Assembly: GCA_963920575.1 (NCBI GenBank)
Contig: OY986967.1
Span: forward strand, 1,454,527-1,518,526
Direction: 5' to 3'
Source: Narthecium ossifragum
Taxonomy: Eukaryota > Streptophyta > Magnoliopsida > Dioscoreales > Nartheciaceae
DNA length: 64,000 nucleotides
Shown one piece after another: positions 12,855 through 22,884 of the stretch. The notes under the pieces were generated by a model, which was not told where the DNA came from, searched no databases, and saw nothing but the letters and a program-made list of their open reading frames with translations. Position 1 is the first letter of the stretch, and each line of letters opens with the position of its first letter. Position numbers and translations under genes: made by a program.

Positions 12855-15605
12855 GAAAAAAAGAAAAAAATTTAAGAGAAAACAAACTTTCATTGGATCC
12901 TAATTATCAGGCGAAAGTCCCATCTTGATGTGAGTAGGAACAATGCGCAGCCTGTTGTACACTGGATTTATTATAGCTATGGGCCTGCCTAAAGGCCCAG
13001 ATCTAACGTCACCATCACCATTACCCTAGTCTAAGGACGAAGGAGTAACATCATGTCGCCCTCCAGCGTATTCATTGGTGGGTGGATCGGTGGTGCCTTT
13101 GTTTATGGTCGTAAAAGGAGAACTAGAAGGACAGGGACAAAAGGGCGAGGCCGAGCAATCCCGGTGGCGGTGGTGCCGGCGGTAATGGCGGCGAATCATA
13201 AGGACGGGAGTAGGCCACGCCTGCTTACTTTAGCTGGAGCATGGACGCACGTACGCTATCTTAATTGGTCTGGGTCATATCAAAGCCGACGACTCTCTCC
13301 TCGATCGATGTTACCTAATCCTTACGTATATAAATGGGTTTATTTAAAAAGAATACAAGCGCTGACACTAGTGTATTCTTTAATACGAAATTCACGTGAT
13401 GAATCTTTTATTATAATAAGTAGATTCAAACTTTAGAATCAAAGATAACGTTGAAGCTGGTGGCATATTGAAGTATTTTTATTAGATTCAGAAGGGCTTT
13501 GGGACATGTAACAAAGAAGTCTGGTATAAAACATGATGACAAGATTTATTATGATATATAAAGTTGATTGTTTTTTTTTAATACTTTACTTGGCCGTGCT
13601 TTCCCCTCGCAGTACCGCCGGTGTTGCCACGGCCATCTATCTAGGATGAGGCGATGCTCCGAAGACAATAAACGATTGTGTTAACCGGTTGGTGCCGTAC
13701 GTCTTCCCACATGATGACAAGAAACGACTGTGTTAATTAAACGGGCCATAAGTCAACCCAAAGATCAGAGACCTGCGTGCCTGCCTGATTGCTTGAAGAG
13801 ATGCAAGGCAAGGTTCCTGCTCTTAATTAGTGACCACCATACGCGCGAAAGCGCCCTTGGAACCGGAACTTTTTGTCAGATGGACTCGTGATTTTCACTT
13901 TTTACATTTAAGGATCTTTCTTATATTATCTCATATGAACACACGAATAAACTAATATATAAATAATTTTTTATTATACACGTATCATGGATACGTGTAT
14001 TAATTATTATTTTTGATAATGTTTGATGTCCACTAATGCTCCGCCTTCACCTCCTAATAGGTGAAATAGTGAGGAAGAGCCTTGCATCTCGTGCTACCCA
14101 CGGCGATGGTGGTCACGATATACCACTATGCCTCCAAGGTGGCCAACAAGGGAGAGGAGTAGAACACTTGGATGCCTAAATTGTACAATTATGGAGCTGC
14201 GGCTCGGCCTCTGAAACACAACCTACTGCTTGTCGACGACGTTGTCTGGCTCTCATCCGTCCGCTGGGGATCAACATGGGCACGAACCCTCGTAAGATTC
14301 GTGTCGTCGCTTCACATCACCATCACTCTGGACTAAAATGCTGCGATCCTCTGAGTGTTAAAAACTGATGTCTGAACTGGATAACTGCCTTCATCTCTGC
14401 CATTGATGGGTTGTCACTATCGCTAAAGTTGCTCTAACTCCTCTGGCCCATCTGCTCGAGGTAACATCCACGGCATTAGCCTAAACTGAAAGGTGATATA
14501 CCCGAAAGGTCGAAACCTTTATAGCAACTACCAATTGCTATCACCCTTAAAGGCACTGACGTCGTGGCTTTAAGGCAAGGAGGTCCGACCTCCTGGTCAC
14601 TCTGGTCAACAGCCCCGCGGTCCTGGAGATACTCCTGCCGAATCTCGAATACCGTCTTCGACCTCTGCTGTCACATATCTGCTTCGAGCTCAGTTGAATC
14701 AACTAATCTACCTGCCGCTGACACAATCCGTATCTCATATTGAAAGCTGCCACGACGGTCCAGGCTACCTCTCAAAGGATTGGCACGACATTGTTGCTGT
14801 CACAGTTGTCGCTGATGCTGAAACCACTACCTCTACCAACGGCTACCATGTTGCTCCCTAGAAGCATGAATGACAACCCCGAAACTCACCATGACCACCG
14901 ACCAACAGTCCGGTGTCAACCCTCAAGTCATCGGTCTCAGTATCCGGAGTACAGTCCAGGGCGTCCCCTGCTGTCGCTCCAGCATACCGAGCCAAGTGAT
15001 CCAACCAACCCGCGTGCTGCCACGCGGTGCGAGTACCAAGAACAGAGGAAGGTACTCCAAACTACACCACCCTCCAAGGGTAAGTGCTAGAGAACAGTAC
15101 ACGAACTGTTCTCAACACACAACCAACAATGTCCCTAGTGGCTCCGACAAGCGCCACTACGCATTGCTTCCTGGGAATGCAAGAAAACAACGGCTTCCCA
15201 AGCAAGCGATACTCCATAATGTCTAACACATCTGGGACACCTCCTTCAATCAGTCCTCTACTGTCGAAGGATCTTCAACATCGCCTCTGGACCACAATAG
15301 GTCCACCTCTCGGGATTCCAAGAGCACAGAGGCAACACACGTCCAATCCCCTACTCGCTCGTCTCCAGCACGGTGGGAGACACTGTCAGGCGAGGGAACG
15401 GACGGCACCGGCGTGCATGCACATCTCCCCTTGAGACGTCATGTCACAACCGAAAAACAACAAAATAAGCAACAATCAATAAAGCTGAAACATATCACAC
15501 ACGAGCACAAATAAAACATGCAAGGATGTTTTAATCCTAGAACTATCCCAATCCACGCTCAAAACTCAACTGCAAGCCTAATCCTATCCCTGGGACCTAC
15601 ATCAT
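12855..15605. other. Non-coding or heavily decayed DNA, possible Gypsy remnant in its right half
   Basis: No intact gene. A GC-rich patch at 13050-13210 gives only low-complexity frames. The segment 14.4-15.6 kb is GC-balanced with short stop-ridden frames on both strands, and ends against a retrotransposon primer-binding site read on the minus strand. It may therefore be the decayed leader/gag of a Gypsy element, but no gag motif survives. Confidence 0.4.
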
Positions 15606-15665
15606 GCTCTGATACCAAGTTGTCCCGGCCCGGATGGGTTTTCTAGGTCGGGACGTGACACCCAC
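15606..15665 (-). mobile_element. Gypsy-type LTR end and tRNA-Met primer-binding site
   Basis: On the minus strand, TGGTATCAGAGC (15617-15606) is the canonical primer-binding site for initiator tRNA-Met in plant LTR retrotransposons. It sits just after a GGGACA LTR-type end at about 15621. TGTCACGTCCCGACC, a typical Gypsy LTR start, occurs only about 40 bp away (about 15660), so almost the whole LTR is missing. No partner LTR was found. Confidence 0.55.
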
Positions 15666-16040
15666 CATCGTAGAAGAAAAGAAATTTAAATTGCAATAAA
15701 CTTGTCTCGAGATAGACAGGATCAAATTAAAAAAATTCGATCCGTTGGATTCTCTCGAGGGTCTTGAAAAGACAAAGGGAGAAGGTAGAGAGATCAAATT
15801 CAAATATGTTGCAAGTCTTTGTACGGATCACCAAACGAAATCGAAGAGATGGATATAGACAGATCAAATTCAAAAACCAGATCGTTGCACAGTCTGGCAT
15901 ATCTTCTTGAGAAGACCGAAGAATCAAATGGAGATGAATGAAGAGTGAAGATTGGAGATGGAATGAAGACTGAAGACCGGAGGGTCTCGAGCATAAAAGA
16001 AGGGTAGGGGTAACATGGTAGTTGGTTTAGCTAGATCTTA
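15666..16040. other. Non-coding, repeated AGATCAAATTCAAA motif
   Basis: The motif AGATCAAATTCAAA recurs within this stretch (about 15720, 15795, 15865). Minus-strand frames are short and Ser/Phe-rich. No gene is recognised. Confidence 0.4.
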
Positions 16041-16199
16041 ATGACAACCATGCCAGAGCCAGAGGAAGGAGTATTGGAAGTTACATACCAAATGATAACT
16101 AAACTTGCAAAGCTTGTTGAGGGTGCTACATACACCATCAAGCTCTTTGTTCAAAGAAGTGAGCGACCTTCACCTGGTTTAGAGTGGCAGCGGAAGTGA
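16041..16199 (+). pseudogene. Short gene fragment, 52 codons, family unknown
   Basis: An open frame from ATG at 16041 to TGA at 16197 reads with protein-like composition (MTTMPEPEEGVLEV, then YQMITKLAKLVEGATYTIKL). It has no low-complexity bias, unlike neighbouring frames. Its last third enters a repeat also found at about 18000 and 21630, so only about 16041-16165 is probably ancestral coding sequence. I do not recognise the protein; it may be a captured exon or the edge of a dead gene. Confidence 0.4.
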
Positions 16200-17067
16200 T
16201 ACGAGATTTGAACCTATGATCTTCCGCTCTGATACCATGAAAAAACTCTAACTACTCAACTTAGAAACTTAAGTATTTGGGTGAGGACTTCCTCACATGT
16301 TTTTTCAAATCGCCTTTGAAGTAGTCCCTTTCGACTTCTTCGTCATACTCATAACTAGTATTGCGTTTGAAGAAGTCCTTTTAGAGTTTAATCCTAACAG
16401 CCTTTGGGATCTTCCTCCCAGCTAGCCTGTCAGTTATCGTCATCCTCCATCCAGGTTAGTTCCTCTATTTAAGTAGAAGCTTTAAGCAGAATAGACTCGA
16501 GTGTAAAATAAGCGAGAAGAGGAGAGAGTAGCTTTTTTTTGTTTTCTTTCTTCTTTTTTGTCTTTTGAGATTTTCAGTAATGTTCTTTCTCTGATTTGTC
16601 ATCATTATCTTAGCAGGATCTTTGAGACGAGAGTATCCAGAGTATGCAGAGGAACATGGCATCGACGAGTAGCAGCCGGAGAACAGATGTCATTGTATGA
16701 GACGAATGCACACCAACAAACTTACCGAGGAGCTGTAAGATTCGAGCAGTTTTCCCATCATTCCATATCCAAGAGGAGATAACTAGCCTGGTTGTTATAT
16801 TAATTTTATTTTAAAAGTTGGAAGAGTATATACTTGGAAGTAAATTTTACCAGTGCTTGTGGTTCTCCAGTTGATGGTTGACTTCTTTTAGCTCCTCTTT
16901 TGCCTTGAGGAGATCCCCTTTAAGTTGAGCTATCTTAGCCTTTATGTCCTCTGATACTTGTTGCTTCTGCTGAGTCAGCAAATCCTCAGGAAACTCTACT
17001 TTGCGCTCTGATACCATAAAAAAACTCTAACTATTCAACCTAAAAGCTTAAGCCTTTAGGGGAGGAC

Positions 17068-17222
17068 TTTCTCACATGTTTTTCAAATCACGTTTGAAGT
17101 TGTCCCTTTCGACTTCTTCGTCATGCTCATAACCAGCATCACGTTTGAAGAAGTCCATGTAGAGTTTAATCCTAGCAGCCTTTGGGATCTTCCTCCCAGC
17201 TAGCCTGCTAGATATCGCCATC
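17068..17222 (-). pseudogene. Minus-strand first exon of an array unit (LAGRKIPKAAR... motif)
   Basis: Read on the minus strand from an ATG near 17222, this exon encodes about 50 residues with LAGRKIPKAARIKLYMDFFK, then two KRD repeats (FFKRDAGYEHDEEVERD and NFKRDLKN), ending at a good AG-GTGAGG donor. The repeated FKRD pattern suggests a short internal duplication. The same exon recurs in the other units (around 16300-16440, 18130-18270, 18910-19050, 19690-19830, 20730-20870) with substitutions. The next exon does not join in frame in this unit, so it is probably a decayed copy. Confidence 0.5.
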
Positions 17223-19263
17223 CTCCATCCAGGTTAGTTCCTCTATTTAAGTTGAAGCAAGCAGAACAAACTCGAGTGGAAAAGAGGCTAGAAGAGGAGA
17301 GGGTTGCTTGTTTTTTTTTCTTTTTTTCTTCTTTTTTGTCTTTTGAGATCTTGAGCAATGTTTTTTTCTCTGATTTCTCTTCTTTCTCTTAGCAGGATCT
17401 TTGATACGATAGTATCCAGAGTATGCATAGAAAGATGGCATCGGCGAGTAGCAGCATGAGACCTATTGTCATTGTATGAGATGAATGCACACTAACAACT
17501 TACAGGGGAGCCGTAAGATTTGGACATTTTTCCCTCCATTCCTTATCCAAAGGATATAATTAGGATGGTTGTTATATTAATTTTATTTTAAAAGTTGGAA
17601 GAGTGTATACTTGGAAGTAAACTTTACATGTGCTTGTGGTTCTCCAGTTGGCGGTTGGCTTCTTTCAGTTCTCTTTTGCCTAAAGGAGATCCTCTTTATG
17701 TTGAGCTATCTTAGCCTTTATCTCCTCTGATATTTGTTGCTTTTGTTGAGCTAGCAAATCCTTAGGACACTCCGCTATGTCTAACACCCTCATTTCATAT
17801 AATATTAATTTAAACCATCCACTCTTTGTGCGTGCAATAAAATCTGCAGCTAAATGTCCCACCATCCCGAATAATTAAAAGCTCTGAAAGCTACTATGGT
17901 GAAGATGATGAGTGAGTAGCTACGTGGTTCATGCCCTTCAGCATCCCCGTTAAATGTTGTATGAAGTTATCATAACTCTAACCACTTAACCCAAAATGCT
18001 AGTCTTTTAAGCAGTAGCGGACGTGACACGAGATTTGAACCTAAGACCTTCCGCTCTGATACCATGAAAGAACTCTAACTACTCAACCTAAATGCTTAAG
18101 CCTTTGGGAGAGGACTTCCTCACCTATTTTTCAAATCGCGTTTGAAGTAGTCTCTTTCGATTTCTTCGTCATGCACATAACCAACATCGCGTTTGAAGAA
18201 GTCCCTGTAGAGTTTAATCCTAGCAGCCTTTGAGATCTTCCTCCCAGCTATCCTGCTAGCTATCACCATCCTTTATCTATGTTATTTCCTCTATTTAAGT
18301 AGAAGCTTTAAGTAGCACAGACTCGAGTGGAAAAGAGGCAATAAGAGGTGAGGCTAACTTGTTTTTTTTGCTTTACTTGTTCTTTTTTGTCTTTTGAGAT
18401 CTTCAACAATGTTTTTTTCTCTGATTTCTCTTTTTTCTCTTAGCAGGATCTTTGAGACGAGAGTATCAAGAAGATGGAGAGGAAGATGACATCGACGAGT
18501 AGCAGCAGGAGACCTGTTGTCATTGTATGGGACGAATGCACACTAACAAACTTACCGGGAAGCCGTATGATTCGGGCATTTTTCCTTCATTCCTTACCCC
18601 AGAAGAGATAACTAGGCTAATTGTTATATTAGTTTTATTTTTAAAGTTGGAAGAGTATATACTTGGAAGTAAATTTTACCCGTGCTTGTGGTTCTCCAGT
18701 TGACGGTTTGCTTCTTTCAACTCCTCTTTTGCCTTGAGGAGATCCCCTTTAAGTTGAGCTATCTTAGTCTCTATCTCCTCTGATACTTGTTGCTTCTGCT
18801 GAGTCAGCAAATCCTCAGGAAACTCCACCTTTCGCTCTGATACCATAAAAAAACTCTAACTATTCAACCTAAAAGCTAAACCTCTGGGGGAGGACTTCCT
18901 CACCTGTTTTTCAAATCGCGTTTCAAGTTGTCCCTTTCAACTTCTTCGTCATGCTCATAACTGGAATCATGTTTGAAGATGTCCATGTAGAGTTTAATCC
19001 TAGCGGCCTTTGGGATCTTCCTCCCAGCTAGCCTGCCAGGTATCGCCAGCCTCCATCCAGGTTAGTTCCTCTATTTAAGTTGAAGTTTTAAGCAGAACAT
19101 ACTCGAGTGGAAAAGAGGCGAGAAGAGGAGAGGGTAGCTTGTTTTTGTTTGCTTTCTTTCTTTTTTGTCTATTGAGATCTTTAGCAATGTTTTTTTCTCT
19201 GATTTCTTTTCTTTCTCTTAGCAGGATCTTTGAGACGAGAGTATCCAGAGTATACGGAGGAAT

Positions 19264-19422
19264 ATGACATCAGCGAGTAGCAGCAGGAGATATGTTGTCA
19301 TTGTATGGGATGAATATACACTAACAAACTTACCGGGGAGCCGTATGATTCGGGCATTTTCCCCTCCATTCCTTACCCAAGAAGAGATAACTAGGCTGGT
19401 TGTTATATTAGTTTTATTTTAA
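19264..19422 (+). CDS. Array unit 4 plus-strand exon, open, N-terminal part of the coiled-coil family
   Basis: This is the best preserved plus-strand copy: 52 codons from ATG (19264) to TAA (19420-19422). It shares SSSRR, VWDE and PPFL with the first 50 residues of the intact gene at 43563 (SSSKK, IWDE and FPPFL at the same spacing), and the promoter and leader also align. It lacks the downstream coiled-coil exon on the same strand; that exon lies on the opposite strand of the array. Units 1 and 2 stop at the VWDE codon (TGA for TGG), and unit 3 diverges before its stop. It is either a truncated gene or a short product of unknown role. Confidence 0.45.
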   Translation: MTSASSSRRYVVIVWDEYTLTNLPGSRMIRAFSPPFLTQEEITRLVVILVLF

Positions 19423-20217
19423 AAGTTGAAAGAGAATATACTTGGAAGTAAATTTTACCCGTGCTTGTGATTCTCCAGTTGACGGTTTGCTTCTTTCAGC
19501 TCCTCTTTTGCCTTGAGGAGATCCCCTTTAAGTTGAGCTATCATAGTCTTTATCTCCTTTGATACTTGTTGCTTCTGATGAGTCAACAAATCCTCAGGGA
19601 ACTCTACATTCCGCTCTGATACCATAGAAAACTCTAATTATTCAACCTAAAAGCTTAAGCCTTTGGGGAGGACTTACTCACCTATTTTTCAAATCGCATT
19701 TGAAGTTGTCCCTTTCGACTTCTTCCTCATGCTCATAATTAGCACCACGTTTGAAGAAGTCAATGTAGAGTTTAATCCTATTACCTTTTGGGATGTTCCT
19801 CCCAGCTAGGCTGCCATGTATCGCCATCCTCCATCTAGGTTAGTTCCTCTATTTAAGTTGAAGTTTTAAACAGAACAGACTCAAGATGAGAGAGTAGCTT
19901 GTTTTTTTTTACTTTCTTTCTTCTTTTTTGTTTTTTGAGATCTTTAGCAATATTTTTTTCTCTGATTTCTCTTCTTTCTCTTAGCAGGATCTTTGAGACG
20001 AGAGTATCCAGAGTATGCAGAGGAAGATGGCATCGGCGAACAGCAGCATGAGACCTATTGTCATTGTATGAGACGATGTCACACTAACAAACTTACCGGG
20101 GAGCCGTAAGATTCGAGCGGTTTTTCCTCCATTCCTTATCCAAGAGGAGATAACTAGGCTGGTTGTTATATTAATTTTATTTTAAAAGTTGGAAGAGTGT
20201 ATACTTGGAAGTAAATT

Positions 20218-20457
20218 TTACCTGTGCTTGTGGTTCTCCAGTTGACGGTTGGCTTCTTTCAACACCTCTTTTGCCTTGAGGAGATCCCCTTTGTATTGAG
20301 CTATCTTAGCCTTTATCTCCTCTGATACTTGTTGCTTCTGCTGAGCTAGCAAATCCTTAGGAAACTCCGCTATGTCTAACACATTCATATCATATAATAT
20401 TAATTTAAACCACCCACTCTTTGTGCATGTAATAAAATCTGCAGCTAAATGCCCCAC
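20218..20457 (-). pseudogene. Minus-strand coiled-coil exon of array unit 5, extended form
   Basis: This open frame of 79 codons reads GHLAADFI...SGWFKLILYDMNVLDIAEF, then a charged helical segment (QQKQQVSEEIKAKIAQ, LLKAKEVLKEANRQLENHKH), ending at a GTAAAA donor. The helical part aligns with residues about 70-111 of the intact gene at 43563 (shared KA..L..ANR..E.K), and both leave a phase-2 junction at a GTAAAA donor. The extension upstream of the coil is also seen at 17680-17865 and, damaged, at 21.34-21.49 kb. The product and role are unknown. Confidence 0.5.
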
Positions 20458-21720
20458 TATCCCAAATAATTAAAAGCTTTGAAAGCTACTGTGGTGAAGA
20501 TGATGAGTGAGTAGCTACGCGGTTCATGCCCTTCACCATCCCCGTTAAATGTTGTATGAAGTTATCATAATTCATAACTCTAACCACTTAACCCAAATGG
20601 CTAGTCTTTTGAGCGGCAACGGATGTGACACGAGGTTTGAACCTAAGACCTTCCGCTCTGATACATGAAAAAACTCTAACTATTCAACCTAAAAGCTTAA
20701 GCCTTTGGGCGAGGACTTCCTCTCCTATTTTTCAAATCGCGTTTCAAGTAGTCCCTTTCGATTTCTTCGTTATGGTCATAACCAGAATCGCGTTTAAAGA
20801 AGTCTCTGTAGAGTTTAATGCTAGCGGTTTTTGGGATCTTCCTCCCAATTAGCATGCCAGTTATTGCCATCATTTATCTATATTATTTCCTCTATGGAAA
20901 AGAGGCGAGAAGAGGTGAGGGTAGCTTGTTTTTTTTTTCTTCTTTTTTGTCTTTTGAGATCTTCAGTAATATTTTTTTCTATGATTTCTCTTCTTTCTCT
21001 TAGCAGGATCATCGATGAGTAGCAGTAGGAGACATGTTGTCATTGTATGGGACGAATGCACACTAACAAACTTACTGGGGAGCCGTAAGATTCAGACATT
21101 TTCCCCTCCATTCCTTAGCCAAGAAGAGATAACTAGGCTGGTTGTTATATTAGTTTTATTTTAAAAGTTGGAAGAGTATATACTTGAAAGTAAATTTTAC
21201 CCGTGCTTGTGGTTCTCCAGTTGACGGTTTGCTTCTTTTAGCTCATCTTTTGTCTTGAGAAGATCCTCTTTAAGTTGAGCTATCTTAGCCTTTATCTCCT
21301 CTGATACTTGTTGCTTCTGCTGAGTCAGTTGTGATGATTTAAACCACCCACTCTTGAAATCTATGGTGATCGCCACCATAGATTTCAAGATTGATCACTA
21401 TCTTTGTTGAAAGCTTTCAGTTGTGATGATTTAAACCGCCCACTCTCTGTATCTGCAATAAAATTTGTAGCTAAATGCCCCAGTGTCCCGAATTATTAAA
21501 ATCTCTAAAAGCTACTGTGGTGAAAATGATGAGTGAGTAACTACGCGGTTCATGCCCTTCACCATCCCCTTTAAATGTTGTATGAAGTTATGATAACTCT
21601 AACCATTTAACCCAATCACTCAAGTCTTTAGAGTGGCAGTGGAAGTGACACGAGGTTTAAACCTAGAATCTTTCGCTTTGATACCATGAAAGAACTCTAA
21701 CTACTTAAGTCTTTGGGTGA

Positions 21721-22884
21721 GAACGAGTTTATATTAATATAATCTAAAATTAGTTATGATAGGTTTGTGGTTGACGAGAACACGTTGGAGGTTGGCCCAA
21801 AAGCTGATAGTGAAAACGACTATATTTAAGTGGGGGAACATCTATGCTTCTAATGGTTGTATGATGGACGGTAAGCATATTGAGTTTTGAAATGCCTTGT
21901 CATCTTAAATATTTTTCCTTCGCCAACCCAGCTTCCATGCTTTGAAATGTATGTCACATGTCGCCCTCCAGGCTTTGAAATCTCTTGTCCCGCCACCGAG
22001 GTAATTTGAAAGTTTTGTTTATAAATTGCCAAACACCAAGAACTCATCGCTCGTAATCTTTTGGTATTTGTTTGAGCTTCAATAATCAAAATCTGTTTTT
22101 ATAATATTTTTTTCAAAGCATTAAAAGGCATTGTCTATTTATGACAGCCACATAATGAATGCATGGAACGACTCTTGCATTCTTAAAAGGCACTAAAATC
22201 CTTCTTGTTCCTTTTTTTGTTTAACAATCTTTAGTAGGATTAGGATATCCAACTAATGGCTTCATTTATACTCCGCAACTTATGTAATTTGGCAAGAATT
22301 AACCTTGACCCCACATCAAATCAAGGTTTAATATACTTGGAATGAAGAAATCAGAAATTTTTCTTCATGATCAACTGTTTTTAGGACAAATATATTCCAT
22401 ATCCACCAAGACCAGATTCGGTCTTCTCTGTAACCAAAAAAAGGAAGAGAAAGAAAAATCCAACTTAGAATGGTGGTTATAATTGCCTGGCAATAAACCA
22501 AGATTGAGCTAAAGTGGAATTCTTAAGATAGATTCACACATTTAATTCTTACATTGAAAAGTAAATTAAGTTAACCAGTTGTGTATATAAGCGCATCATC
22601 TGATTCTAAAAGGTAGAACAAACATGAATAATTAAAAAAAAGGAGTTCTACGTTACATTTTTTTCTTTTATTTTCTTTTTCTTCTATTAGGACCATACCT
22701 TCGGTTGCAGGATTTAACCCTTTTTGGGGGATTGAACGAGATTATATATAGGTTCAGGTCGGCCCAGCAAAACGTGAGCTCGGGCTCTGGCCCGGTCAAC
22801 CAAGCCAGGCCGAGGCTCATATCCGGCTGTAGAGGGCCTACGGGCTTCTAGCCCAGTCTAGATGCTGCCAAATGACTGGATATA
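21721..22884. other. Intergenic DNA, no gene seen
   Basis: A/T-rich sequence with only short frames. The stretch 22735-22860 is unusually GC-rich, with GGCCCGG-type motifs, and lies immediately before the duplicated block, as a similar GC-rich stretch does at 58290-58450. Confidence 0.45.

Larger units (their letters stand above)
16200..21720. repeat. Tandem array of about six units carrying coiled-coil gene fragments on both strands
   Basis: The array is made of units of about 780 bp and about 1.0 kb. Each full unit has, on the plus strand, a TATTTAAG TATA-like box (16463, 17242, 18287, 19067, 19848), a G/A-rich leader, a T-rich intron ending TTAGCAG, and an ATG exon (16656, 17435, 18486, 19264, 20027). 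On the minus strand a coiled-coil exon recurs at about 16860-16990, 17640-17865, 18690-18830, 19470-19610, 20220-20457 and 21205-21388. A further minus-strand exon (start MAI, then LAGRKIPKAARIKLY) recurs near 17065-17225 and equivalents. Units at 17.6, 20.2 and 21.2 kb carry an extra segment with a GHLAADFI motif or its decayed version. The two strands start divergently from the same short interval. Most copies have stops. This is genic repeat DNA, not a satellite. Confidence 0.85.

Noticed and set aside
14740..15434. Overlapping plus-strand frames of about 115 codons
   Set aside because: They overlap in different frames, are Pro/Thr/Arg-rich, and lie antisense to a probable Gypsy remnant.
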